Shown: positions 34,585 through 46,277 of the stretch, in pieces | How the letters are laid out: every line of letters starts with the position of its first letter | Numbering within the stretch: the stretch's first letter is position 1 | DNA from: Exophiala sp. HKRS030 | Lineage: Eukaryota > Ascomycota > Eurotiomycetes > Chaetothyriales > Herpotrichiellaceae | NCBI GenBank assembly: GCA_023897205.1 | Contig: JAHWDD010000003.1 | Location: 6,203,665 to 6,267,664 of the forward strand | DNA: 64,000 nt | Reading direction: 5' to 3' | Translations under genes and position numbers: made by a program | The notes under the pieces: generated by a model | The model's input: the letters and a program-made list of their open reading frames with translations, nothing else | What the model was told of the DNA's origin: nothing | The model's database searches: none

Positions 34585-35062
34585 AGCAGATCTGTATGTT
34601 GCGTCAATGAAGAAGACAATGTACACCAATCATGTTCTATCTCTCACAACGTGTCACGATGAAACACGAGAAGGCGCAAAGTCACGAGGATAGAATGATC
34701 ATATCAGATGACGGCCCAGATGACGGCACAACGTAGGGCTCTTTCACAAAAATACAACCCCGAGTCAATTGAAATGGTTTATGAGGGAGATCTGTAGGAT
34801 CAGTTTGCCTTGGCTAGTGCTGACTTTCAAGCTTGGTAATGAAGGCAGACCATCAATTCTTCTCTTGTGTGGGCGCATGCATTCAGTGGCAGACCAAACG
34901 TTGAAATAAGCTGGAGTCATCCCAAAGGAGTGACAGGATAGCAGTATGAAGTAGCTCACCAGAAAGATACCTAGTCTGTGCGTTGAATAGCTGAATCGAC
35001 AGACACGACCTTGAATCATCACGCGACAGAACAAGGCTCTTGTGTTGGCTTTGGCTTTTACC

Positions 35063-35105
35063 TGGTAGGTAAATAGGTAGGTAGGTAGGTAAGTAGGCAG
35101 GTAGA
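35063..35105. repeat. GGTA-type microsatellite
   Basis: Imperfect tandem units of GGTA/GGTAGGTA interrupted by AAATA and AAG. Confidence 0.75.
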
Positions 35106-35172
35106 GAAGTAGATAAGTACACTACACAAGACTTAGGTAGAAGGTAGGTACTGCTCCTTCTGGAGGCCCGTT

Positions 35173-35204
35173 TCCTCCCTCTCTCCCTCCCTCCCTCCCT
35201 CCCT
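35173..35204. repeat. CTCC-type microsatellite
   Basis: A pyrimidine-only run of CTCC units, followed by TACC-containing units to about 35220. Confidence 0.75.
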
Positions 35205-35342
35205 ACCTACTTACCTATCTCCTTTTCTTCTATCTTCTATCTTGTATCCTCTATCTTCTATCTTCGAGCAGCAGAGGTCCACGCCGCCGCCAACATACAC
35301 ACACAGAGAGAGAGAGAGGATAAAGAATAGATTGACCCGCTC

Positions 35343-35371
35343 CCCTTCCCTTCCCTTCCCTTCCCATCCCT
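35343..35371. repeat. TTCCC microsatellite
   Basis: Four to five units of CCCTT/TTCCC in a row. Confidence 0.7.
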
Positions 35372-36188
35372 CCCACGCCCCGACCCTTTTCCCAACCTAC
35401 CGGCCTACCGGCCTACCGGCCTATATCTTGCTTTCTCGAGTTCCTTTGCTTCATGGCTTTTGCGCTGGTTCTTTCTTTACTCGCTTGCCTACTTGCTTAC
35501 TTGCTTGCTTGTTTGTTTGTTTGTTTATGTATATATACGTACAATACAATCAATGGCGACCGTGCACTTACACCCGCGCGACGATCAGAGGTGGATGTGA
35601 TTGAATGGGATTGAATGGGATGGGATCGGATCGGATGGGTGGTATATAGGGAGGAATTGCGTTTGGTTTGCAAAGTGACACAACTGGGATGGATTAGACT
35701 CGATTCAACTGTTTTCTTCCCATGATTCGAGGTATTAAAGGGAAATGAATTATTTTTCCACCAGTTTCTAACTAAGAAATCAATATTGAATTGAAAACGG
35801 CCACCCTAGCTTTTGCCTTTGGGGGTGCTTTTCCCCCTGGGCCCTCTGGCTTTTTCCTTGGAGTTGGTACATTTTATGTGGGTATGTTGTGTGAGTGTAG
35901 GTAGATAGTAATGGTGGGTGCGTGGAAAATGTAAGTTGGTGAGTGACCTAGTCGTGTGTGCGTTCAATTGTGTGGAATAGTTACAGCAGGCGCGAAGCCG
36001 TTACGGGTGTGGATTAGGTCGGCATCTTTGGTCGACGAGGGTGAAAAGTGATTTTATGGCGAAGAAGTAGAGTGTGTATACTCGTGTCTTCCAGCTCCCG
36101 CCTCGAGAAGAGAAGAAAGGGCTTTATTTTTGGAAGATCATTTTGTCCGATTCAACAGAAATAGCGTACAAACTCGATCGGACAATGT

Positions 36189-39100
36189 CTACCTCCGGCT
36201 TGTTGCGCCACTAGATCCTCCAGGTCCGGCTGTGGTGGTAGGTACCGGAAATGGAGGACCAACAGGTAGACCCCCGCCACTGGCATAACTTGTCCGACTG
36301 GGCGATGTTCTCGCCGTTTGCTCTTCGATAATATCGCTGAGTCTAGTGGGGTGACGATGTCGAGACTGTACATTGATGGTTTCCCATCCAGTACCGGAGA
36401 TAGTTGGATCATTACCACCATACCCAGCACCTTCATAGTCTGGGGAAACAACTTCTTGACCTTGTGGTATTGATGAAAGGACCGTCGGACTCGAACGTGG
36501 AATGTTCGCTGCAGTGGCAGGAGTTGAGGTCGATGGTTGATATTGCTGAGCCGAAGAGGGCTGTGGCTGGGCTTGACGAGGCTGACGTTGAACTTGTTGT
36601 TGTCTATACTGATACGCATTGATCCTTTCACGCTCGGCATCATCAGCGTGATCGTCGTCTTCTTCGTCATCGTCTTCAGGAGAAATAGGCGACATTGGAA
36701 TTTCGCCAACCTCACTCCCTTCGCCAATATATTGCTGTTGGCTCAGACTTGACTGTCCACCCACAGGTCCACGAACAGGTTGACGGTAAGGGATCTTTCT
36801 ACCTTGGTCGTCTCTCGTATAGCTGCCATCTGGATTGATGTGATATTCCTCCTCGGACGCGGCGGATGCCGTAGATGGAATGAAACTCTGATCGGTACCT
36901 CCTGTGCCAGAGCGGACAGGCTGCGACTGGGGATAGGGTTGAGGATGAGCTTGTCCAATGGCACTAGCGGTTACAGCTCGGGCGGCCGCAATAGCAGCAG
37001 CGGAAGTGGGTGGTTGAGTTACACGAGGTGGTGAGGCTGTATAGAACTCTGTGTCAGGTTCATGTCGGAGCTGATGCTGTGGCTGTTGGTATTGTCTCTG
37101 TGACGATGAGGCTCCTCCGCGGCGAGAGGATTCAGTAAATGGATCTGTCACCGTGGGAGAGTGTTCAAGCTCTGCGGCACTGGGATGGAAGCTGAACTGA
37201 CGAGACTCTTCACCGGGGGAATCGAGTGAAGTGGTTGTGGTTTGACTTCTAGAGGGAGGGCGTTGTTGCTGGGAAGAAGGAAGTGGCATTTGCTGTTGCA
37301 CGCCCATACCAGAAAGAACGGAAGGACCAGCGGTACCTGCTGGTCCATCACGTGTTTGAGGTCGATGAGCACTGGACACCTGACGGAGGCCAGCCCTTGA
37401 GTGGGGACAACTTGGACGCCGCCGATTAGTGTAGGTTCACCAGACCGTAAAGCGATTGTTCTTTCTCGTTCTTCTTGCTCACGTCTGCCGAGCTCCTCCC
37501 ATGCCCTCCGCGCCTCTTCTTTACTGATCTGAAGTTCTCGCCGCATCTCCCTAACCAGTTCCTCGGCTCTGGTTCGCTCGGCAAGTGCCGCTTCGATTGA
37601 AGTGGAACTATGATTCCGAGCTTCTCGCTCTGTGACGAGTTGTTGTTCGAGCTCTGCCTGTCGTGCTGCGGCCTGATCTTGTTCATTCCTCGTTTCGAAG
37701 AACCATCGCTGGAATTTGCGCTCCGAAGATGCTCGTAGTCTCTGCAACTCAACGACGGCATGAAACAGATTTGCGCCTGCAGCAGACAAATCTTCAATCT
37801 GCCGGGCCATTTGTCGATCGATGGGTCGGGAGGCAAGCTCGTTCTCATTTTCTTGCAATTTCCGAAGGAAAGAAGATACGATTCCTTCCCAGTGGGAAGA
37901 AAGCTCTTCCCAACGATCAAAGGCGTTTGGAAAGCGGGCACGACCGCCTTGAGGTTGTGTTCCCGGTTGCGATTGAGTAGGTTGAGGACCTGGTTGTTGT
38001 TGTTGCGCGGGCTGAGGACCTGCTTGAATCGGTATCTGCGGAACAGGGGGTGGTTGTTGTTGTTGTGTTTGAGATGGCGGAGGCTGTGACGGTGGTTGTC
38101 GTTGAGGTTGTGAGGATTGATCCAAGGCCGAGCCTGCAGGAACGGGGCGAGCGGTCGCGGGAATGCTCAGTTGATCGTAAGCTTGGGTTCGATTTCGTTG
38201 AGTATTGGCAGATATGACACGCTGCACCCCGGGTTGCTGAGAAGTCCTCTGCTGAGAAGCAACTCTGGCCTGAGTGGGATCGGGGACGGGTGGGATATTC
38301 TCTGGCCGTCGCGTTGACGATGTAGGTTGATTTGACGACCCTGCGGCAGGATAAGCTTGTGAGGGTTGTGCTGATGTTCTTCGGGCGGGTCTTCTCGTGC
38401 TAGCATCATCCACAACGCCAACAATTCTTTCTTCCTGCTGAGCTCTTCTCTCTTCGTCGTCTCGTTGCTGCTGCACTTGTCTCTGTTGTTCCCTCGCTGC
38501 CTCGTCGGCTCTACGAGCTTCCCTGGCAATACGTTCCTGCATTATCTGAGTCGGAGTCCGCCATCGTGGCGGGCCAGTCGGTGTTGGCCCAGCATCTGTG
38601 ACGGCAGCTGTGGTTCTAGCAGATGTTCCTCCGTTTTGAGATCGGCCCGATGCAGGGACTGCGCCGGGGGGATTGCCCCGAAGCAGATCTGACATCCGAG
38701 CCTGTTCTTCCAACAGATCGGCAGTCAGGGGTTTTGGGTTGATGCCACTACCTGATCTGATGGCCTCTAGCGCAAAGACGATGGCGTCGTGGGTACTTCT
38801 GGTGATACGAGTGGTTCTCTTGGGCCAGAACGCAGTGTCTTGCACCAGTCGCTGAAAGTCGCGCGGCGAGGGTGAACCCGACTCGTCAATGCGAAGTGGT
38901 GGTGTGTCCGGTTGAGAGAGTGGTCTTCTGAGGTGTTGTGTAGCAGTGCGCGGAGCAGTAGTCGAGGCTCTTGCTCTGGTCCGGGGAGTTGAGACTAGTC
39001 TCTCCTGTAGATTGGGTGTGCGTCGGAGAGTGCGACCAGCACTGGCAGTGGAGCGGGAGGAAGGAGGACGAGAGTGAGGGAGTTGAGCAGGAGGAGGAGA

Positions 39101-39238
39101 TGGTTGTTGGCGTTGTGGTGGAGGAGTGGGTTGGTTGAGAGGGTCGTAATATTCGTCAAGGTCGTCAAAACGGGGATGCTGCTGTTGAGACACTTCGTCT
39201 GAGGAGAGGAGGTTGCGCGGAGGACCAGCTGGGTCCAA
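36189..39238 (-). CDS. Large disordered coiled-coil protein, one base missing
   Basis: Two frames join to about 1016 residues. The N-terminal 400 residues are low complexity, rich in Pro, Gln, Arg and Ser. A conserved central block follows, with RWEELSSHWEGIVSSFLRKL and GANLFHAVVELQRLRASSER. It passes into a long charged coiled coil (ERTRAEELVREMRRELQ, SKEEARRAWEELGRREQEE). I know this block as a conserved fungal protein of unknown function. The C-terminal third is again disordered, with Gln-rich tracts and an acidic patch DDDEEDDDHADDAERERIN. The frames meet at 37394-37396; reading GGG as GGGG gives PTQGAGLRQVSSAHRPQTR, which joins them exactly. No intron signal explains the change. A cytoskeletal or scaffold role is possible but unproven. 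Confidence 0.75.
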
Positions 39239-39957
39239 CGTGAGGATGGGATAGAGATCAAGATGGAGACAAGTGCAAGAATGAGTGCACGCGAAAAGGC
39301 TGGCTAGCTTTCAAAGGTGAAGCAAAGGGCTAAGCAGGATGGCAGCAAGGTGTAGGAGGAAACGGGCAGGTCGAGCAGGTCGAGTAGCGGCATTGAAGTG
39401 GACAAGGAGGGAGGAAGTGGTGGGAGCATGAGAGTATGCTGAGAGAGTGTGAGGATGAGAGTGAGGATGAGAGTGAGCGTGTGCTGTATGTTGGTGAGGC
39501 GTGTGAAATGGTGATGTGGCTGGTCCAATACCTCTGGCGGTCAATCTCTTGTTTGGTAGGAAATCCACGAGGTTGGGATTGGGACCAAATTAGTAGCGTC
39601 GCGAAAGGTGGTGGCGGAGTTTGAGGTTTTTCTGAGACGCCAACATGAATTGTTTGAATGGTGATGATGATGGCAAGTATTGTTTGATGCGACAATACAG
39701 GACCGAGGATTTGCTATCTCGACTTTTGTGCGAGGAAGCATTGACTTGAAGTTATGGGGGTTTGTGCGGGCACGGGTTACCTTTGAAGGCGGAGTGGGCA
39801 TAAAAGACGATCCGAGCTTTCTGGATGCACGAACCACCAGTTTGCATTATGCCCGTCTGTCTGATGTGGAGACGGAGACACGATCAGCCTCAAGGGATGA
39901 TGGAATGAATGATGGGATGTAAGTGTTCCCAGTTGATGGCGATTCTGAGTTGCATTG

Positions 39958-39985
39958 GGGTTGTGGGTTGTGGGTTGTGGGTTGT
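39958..39985 (+). repeat. Four tandem GGGTTGT units
   Basis: Four perfect seven-base units. They are G-rich on one strand and resemble a short telomere-like or G-quadruplex-capable tract. It lies about 720 bp upstream of the start of the disordered coiled-coil gene. Confidence 0.7.
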
Positions 39986-40978
39986 TGGAAGTTGGTCAAC
40001 CAAGAAAAGAATCAAGAATGACGGTAGCGAGGGACAATGACAGTGAATGGTAACAATTTTGATGATCTAGAATACGGATACAGAGTAGAAGACTGGGTGA
40101 AGTCGATTTGAATCACCAGTGGTTAGAGGCATGATCTGTTCAGGAGTTTGTAGTCGGCGATGACTGATTTCTGTAGAGCGTCCAAGGAGTTGAGAATTTG
40201 TTTGTGGGATGGAATATTCAGATAATCCGGACGAGGTTGGACATTCCAGTTCCACGGACGAGCTTCGTGAGTTTCCCATGCAAAATGTCCAGTCAGACGT
40301 CAAACTACCTTGGGTAGGTAGTCACGGTAGTTCAAGGATGACACCTGGATGAGTTGGCACGTTGGCACCCGTAATACCCCTGGCAGTGCCCTAACCCTTG
40401 GCTGTGGTAGCCACTTAGGTGGCAGTAAACAGCCTAGATAGAGGAGAAGCTAGGCAGTTCATCAAGGCTCTTTAGGCAGCCAACAGGGCCACGCAGAGCT
40501 AAGGAGGCTACTCGGTGCTTTTGTGGTTCAAAGTCTCTGCCAGGAACTTCAAGTCTCCAATAGCCGAACGCCTCATCCTTGGAAGAAGCCTAAGAAGCCT
40601 GAAAGTCCAGGCTTAGACATGCCTAGAAAGACTCTGATAGGCTCTGTGGGGGTTGGAGAGATTAGCTCCCGGCGTTAGTCTTCGGCTGTCGATCATGCAG
40701 TCTTTAACTGGGCCAAGCTTGGGGGGTGACATGGCTGGTCTCTGCTACCCAGTACCCTGTCACTGTTTCTCCTAGAGATGAACAAGGAAAACAAGCGAGA
40801 TCAACTTGCAGAATAAGAGGAAATATATCCCGGATGGCCAGTGATTGCATCGGATCATGGTTTTTGTTATACTCACCGAGGGTGTTCTGGCTGCAGATCT
40901 TTGTCGGAGTAAGTAACCTGGAGTGAGATGGAGAAGTTCGGGTAAAGGCGTGGACCTCCCGCGGCTGACTGGCCTGAC

Positions 40979-41656
40979 TACGGAGTACGTAACTACTAGT
41001 TAGGTAGGTAGGCGTGGTAGGTACAGTACTCCGTAGAGGTGCGTAGTACCTAATAGCTAGGTGTCACCTACGGAGTACATAGATGCCCAAGGTGCTAAGG
41101 TACTCGTGGGTGTCGTGGGTACTACTGTACGTGTGCCTCGGCCCATCCATCCCCCCAACGCGTCGTCACGTCCTTCCCGTCCCTTCCCATCATCCTTGCT
41201 GGTTCGATCACGTGCACAACCGTGTAGGTCACGGGCACCTTCGGGTGTCGCCAGCTGAGAAAAAAAGAAGAACCAAGATACATACGGAGTAGATTGATAT
41301 TTCCCTGAAACCCAACTCGCCACCGAGGCTGAGTAGCCCCAGCAGCCCATATTCCCCAATATTTCAGATCTGGATCTTGGTTTCCTTCCTAGTTTTCTTT
41401 GTTTTGGGCATTCTGCTAATTGGTCATGTCTTAGGTGAGTTCTCCGTTACAAGTCTCCTGAAGCACATGACCTGCAACCTTCAACCTTTGCCCTGGCACG
41501 TGTCTCTTTCTCAATGGTCAAAAGTCCTTTCTGAGCCACACGGACTGTGGCACATTCAACATGCCTCAGCCACGGCTAATTCCCTACCTTGGTTAGTCCA
41601 AACGGGATGTTCCTTCCTTAGAGTCTTCCCCTACTCCATACTCTCTATACTCCGTA
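40979..41656. repeat. Cluster of the recurrent TACGGAGTA / TACTCCGTA motif
   Basis: Five exact copies lie here: 40979-40987, 41027-41035, 41069-41077, 41283-41291 and 41648-41656. Other exact copies in the window start at 13226, 13233, 20416, 48290, 48753, 48760, 48947, 54431, 58771, 59112, 60747 and 61274. All are outside supported coding regions, in both orientations, and often extended to TACGGAGTAC. Confidence 0.75.
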
Positions 41657-44276
41657 ACTCCCTATATTCCAGCCTCGTACGCAGTACTTGACTTGGTATC
41701 TATCTACTGAGTATCATCCGCCAGCCCGACTTCCGAACCTACATACCGGCGCCAACGGTATGCTGTATGCAGTATGCACTGGGCAGTGTGCAGTTCACAC
41801 AATGCAGACGACTTACAGACTCCCCCGTCAAACGTTCCACGCATGAAAACCAAAAACAAAGAAAGGGACTCGATCCGCCAATCCGACGGGCCAAGTGTCT
41901 CGGGAAGCTACAGGACTCGGGCAGCCTACAGTATTGATGAGAAAAATCTCTCCCTCCCTCCCGCCCATCCCATGAGAGTGATGCATGGTGGGTGGGCGCC
42001 GAAGTATGATTGGTCATTTGTCGTTTCACACCCGCAGACCTGTCAGATTCGCATGATTTCTCATCTCAGATGTATCAATCATCTTGTATGCTCTAAGAGG
42101 GATCGAGTATATGTACTCCCCAAGGTAGCTGTGACTACCTACTTGCATGTCCTCCCACCCTTCCCCTTCTTCTCTCTTCTATCCTTGGTCGTCTCACAGC
42201 ATCCCCTTCCTCTTTCCTGCTCCCCCCTTTCCCCGCCCCTTTATTTTATCTGAGTCCTCAATTTGTCTGTACGTGTGGACATCGCACAGCATTTCCCAAT
42301 TTCCATGCCTTTAATATGTGGCTCAAGAATCAAAGCGCAGTGCTACGTACGCAAAGGCGGCTGACAAACCTTCGATAGTCTGTTCATTTTGTGCTTCGTG
42401 AGCGGGTACCCTGAACCCCTCCTACCCCAGAGCAGAGTCTAGTGACTTTCTTCACCATTTCGTCCTTTCTCTTCTGCCAAAGCATTTATGTACACAGTAC
42501 CTATGCGTGTACTCGTAGATAGCACATGTTCATGTGTGTTTATGTAACACGTTATGAGAAATCCATCCAAGAAATTTCCCAACCACACAGCCCAGAAGGC
42601 AATGCGGTTTGCTGGCCAGGATGAGTTTCGAAACCCAACGTTGTCGTCTCAGCCTCCCCAGTCCTAAACCGCGTTTGATGCTCTACCTACCCAATGTCGC
42701 AAAAGTTTGCTTGCTGGGGCTTATTCTGACATGGTAAATCACATGCATCCCCTCCCTCGCCAGTCCCCACAAATAGAAAACACTTGATCTGATTGACGAT
42801 AGTCGATTCCAGCAGTCTGGAACACGATAATAATATTATATATACTTCTCAGCCTGACTCCGTGAGTATCTGGAATTGATCAGCCCAGCGGCCAGGGCCC
42901 CGGTTCAGATCTCTCCACCATTCCCTTTCATCCATCCATAATCCATTTATTAGTTCTCCACTCATTTACATATCCTAGGACCCACACCGACAAGCCTACC
43001 CACCATCATCATCTACACCTCTTTAACCCGACCACATCCTACCAGCATATCGACTCTAATTCCATACAACCTCTCCACCTCTCAACATCTGACACCCGCC
43101 ACCCGACACCCGACGGCCCATCATGACGTGCATCCGCCATCTTGACCCTGCATGCAGCCCGGACAAGACCAGTGGCGCGAACCATTACATCTGTCCCTCT
43201 CACTCTCAACTCCCCTATCTCCTAACTGACCCAGGAGTCTATTCCTTCTATTCGTCCATCATCGTCCAAACGTGGCGTTATCGTCTTCCCTTTTGATTCC
43301 TGTGACAGCGGCCACTGCGCAAAGATAGAAGGTTGAACCGTTTTCGGTTTCTGATCTTCTTTGCCTGTCTCTTACTTCGCTGCTGGTTCTCCCCTTTTCG
43401 GCCTCTTCCCCGGCCAGTTTACACAGCCTTTCCACCTCGACAAGAGCAGCTGAACGAAGACAACCAAGATCTCTCTGTGCATCACCTAGCTCGACTGATT
43501 CCGTGAAAACAGCCTTTAACGGTCCCCTGGGTTAGCTCTGCTCCTTTTGAGACGCACAGTGTGCGTCGGCTATTTCCGTGGACGAGCACACGAACTTCTA
43601 ATGTAAGTGCGACCAATCTCCATCTGTCTCATCACTTGTAAGCAGTGAGCCACTTTTGGCCCTCTTCATAGACCTGTCACCAAGAGCAGCCCTGCCACTT
43701 GGGCCAATACCGCGCGACAATTCATCACCATCGGATCCCCACTATCCCCGGCCCTCCCAGCTACCTTACCCTGCCATTGCAAACTCGTGTCGTTTTCATC
43801 CTGTGATGAGGCATTGTATCGATTTGTGGCTTGCAGTCACGACTGATCTGCTGTGACCTTTTGTTTGCTCATTTGTCCAGCTGAGCCTCGCTGTCTGCCC
43901 CCCTCCACCTTCCCCCTCGGCCATTTGTATAGCAAAGCCACCAGGGAGACCCTCCCAACCTTGTTCAACTTATTGCTGCCGTGAGTGTGAGCATTCAAAA
44001 TTGAATCAAAAAGAGAATACTTCTATTGTCAATTTCCACATTCTTACCTCTTCTTTGAACGACAATTCGCACAAATATGTCCATTTTGCCATATCCGTCT
44101 GTTTGTTTTCGTTGATGACTGAATCCGTCTTCCATTTCCATTCGTGTCATCGCTGTGTTGTTGTGTCCTTCTCACCGTCGCCTCTCTTCAACGCTTGCGT
44201 CAACCCGACTGTGAACGGTTTTGTCGACTTGTAGTCGTTTGACAGCAAGCGGATCCAAACACAACAATTCGTCAAA

Positions 44277-46112
44277 ATGCCATCAGTGTCAGAAGATCAA
44301 GAGTTGCATGAAGACTGCGTCTTCAAAGGACCACAACGTCGTGTGTCGTGGCACCAAGGCTCCTTGATTTGCTCTCCAGACTACTATACCTTAGCCTCCA
44401 GCACCGACACATATGAACCACTTCTACTCCATCGAGTTCCTTCTCCATCGTTATGCCTGGACGAAATGTTGCAGTTGTGGCCGGCACATAATGAGGATGA
44501 AAAGGCTCCCCATTATGCTGATTATTTGTCTCCCCACCAAGATGGCTGCCGTGATTCAGTCGCTACCTTAGTTGATTTTGGTGGTTGGGTGTCCCGGCAG
44601 TCACACAATCGCTCATCGAGTCTTCTCCCTCCAGCACCACAACTTCATTGTCACGAACTCACGACCGTCAGCGATAGTGTCGAATGCCGCTTATCTTCTG
44701 CTTGGTCTTCTCCAACAAAGCAGATCGAAGCCACTCATCACATGCTTCCTTACATGTCCAAGCGAAGCACCACACCGGATCAATTGACTAGATTGTGTGC
44801 CGAATTCGAGAGCTCATCATTTTCGTCTGCGAGAGTTTCTCCAATCCCGACGAGAGCAACCACTCCAGTTCCATCTCTCACACATTCTCGGCATTCCATG
44901 TCGTCCTGCTCGGCCACAGGAACATACTCACCAAGTCCAACCGTCAAATGTTCGCTTCGCAATCCTCGAGAGAGATCGACGGCCGTTTATTGTCACTCCA
45001 GTGAGACTGCTATGAGAGCAATTGATAGATCTGACTCAGGAAACCGGACAGACCAAACCGTCTCTTCGATGCCTGCTCATGCGAATTCAGCCATGATTCC
45101 AAGCCCGTCCATCTATCAAGAAGAGTTTGGTGAAACGTCATCAAAATCATCTCATACCGATAAATTCCAGTGGACTGCTGACCAGCAAAACAACACCAGA
45201 AATCGGCATGCATCAGATCTGGCTCCTAGTCTCACCCAGGCGCCAACTCCTCGCGAGCGAACGAATAATCCTGAGATTTCGTACATCGATTGGGATGACG
45301 ATGAAGACAATGAAAATGTTGGCAGTGGCCCATCGCGTTTAGCGCGGATGAAGAAAAGTTTCACCGATCTTCGCAATGCTGAACGACTGATCTCTGAAGC
45401 CGCCTCGAAGGTCAATGCCATCAAAAAGACAAATCACCAACAGGCTGCGACATTGCGAAACACAAAAGTCAATCGGCCTGTACTCGACCCTCATCCACTC
45501 GATTCAAGTGCCACCATCGCCTCTCCCCATAGATTTCTCAATCAGCATCAAAATCTACGCCAAAGTACCACTCATCAGAACTCAACAGACAACATTCTCA
45601 CCTTGGACAAATTCAGATTGACAGGAGCGGAGAAGCATCATTCAAGCCTTCCGTCGCGATCAGGGAGCCGGGCGCTTATGGCAAATGCGAAATTGAGGAG
45701 GAAAGCAAGTTCCAAATCTCTTTCAACTGTGCATTCCGAAGTACCGTCGCCTTGGGGAAAATGCGGTCAAGACGAAGACGACCAATTCCCAACGAGTATC
45801 CGCCAATCGATGCGTCACAAACGTAGGACCATTAGCTCCCAGCTCGAGGGCTTCTCGCCCATGAATGCTACACCGTGCATTCCGACATTTGAGGCCGTGC
45901 TTGATCAGGACAACTGTTCACTGAAGGCGACTCCCGCCCTGCCTCGAGTTGTGCCATCGAAGAGGAAGCGATTCAGCTCGATGACATTCAACGTGCGGTC
46001 GGAGAATATCGAGAAAGGCAAGGAAAAGGGTAACAAAAAGCCGAAACTTACTGTCGTCGGCAAATGGGTCAGGAAGATCTTTCGAGGTGTTGGGCAGAAA
46101 AGAAAGGAATGA
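44277..46112 (+). CDS. Disordered, basic-tailed conserved fungal protein of unknown function
   Basis: 611 residues in a single intact exon. The body is rich in Ser, Thr and Pro and largely disordered. The one compact block, about residues 339-385, reads SYIDWDDDEDNE and then SRLARMKKSFTDLRNAERL, an acidic patch followed by a basic amphipathic helix; I recognise this arrangement from uncharacterised fungal proteins. The last 60 residues are strongly basic (PSKRKRFSSM, EKGKEKGNKKPKL, WVRKIFRGVGQKRKE) and could be a nuclear import signal or a membrane- or nucleic-acid-binding tail. Many SP and TP sites suggest phosphorylation. The pyrimidine-rich leader upstream is long. No function can be assigned. 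Confidence 0.8.
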   Translation: MPSVSEDQELHEDCVFKGPQRRVSWHQGSLICSPDYYTLASSTDTYEPLLLHRVPSPSLCLDEMLQLWPAHNEDEKAPHYADYLSPHQDGCRDSVATLVDFGGWVSRQSHNRSSSLLPPAPQLHCHELTTVSDSVECRLSSAWSSPTKQIEATHHMLPYMSKRSTTPDQLTRLCAEFESSSFSSARVSPIPTRATTPVPSLTHSRHSMSSCSATGTYSPSPTVKCSLRNPRERSTAVYCHSSETAMRAIDRSDSGNRTDQTVSSMPAHANSAMIPSPSIYQEEFGETSSKSSHTDKFQWTADQQNNTRNRHASDLAPSLTQAPTPRERTNNPEISYIDWDDDEDNENVGSGPSRLARMKKSFTDLRNAERLISEAASKVNAIKKTNHQQAATLRNTKVNRPVLDPHPLDSSATIASPHRFLNQHQNLRQSTTHQNSTDNILTLDKFRLTGAEKHHSSLPSRSGSRALMANAKLRRKASSKSLSTVHSEVPSPWGKCGQDEDDQFPTSIRQSMRHKRRTISSQLEGFSPMNATPCIPTFEAVLDQDNCSLKATPALPRVVPSKRKRFSSMTFNVRSENIEKGKEKGNKKPKLTVVGKWVRKIFRGVGQKRKE

Positions 46113-46230
46113 ATTAAGATATGATGTATGGCACAAGGAGGAGGGGCTTTCCTGGTTCCTGACAGAACCATACTTGCAATTTCGGGGTTAGATTCGGTTG
46201 ACATGGATGTATGAGTCAGACGATAGAGCA

Positions 46231-46277
46231 ACGATGTATGATGCCTGCGAACGATGTATGATGGATGATGTATGATA
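46231..46277 (+). repeat. Three copies of GATGTATGAT
   Basis: Imperfect tandem repeat about 120 bp past the stop codon of the preceding gene, probably in its 3' untranslated region. Confidence 0.65.

Larger units (their letters stand above)
34585..36188. other. Repeat-rich intergenic region
   Basis: No gene is seen. It holds several simple repeats: GGTA units, CTCC units, TTCCC units, a GA run near 35305, and TTG/TTTG runs near 35495-35525. The two flanking genes converge here. Confidence 0.55.
39239..44276. other. Five-kilobase intergenic region between divergent genes
   Basis: No frame looks like protein. From 42.7 to 44.28 kb the plus strand is rich in C and T with few G, typical of a long fungal promoter and leader for the gene starting at 44277. 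GTAAGT at 43602 could begin a leader intron. The TACGGAGTA cluster and the GGGTTGT repeat are listed separately. Confidence 0.5.

Noticed and set aside
35063..35530. CRISPR-like or minisatellite array
   Set aside because: The repeats are short simple units without spacers.
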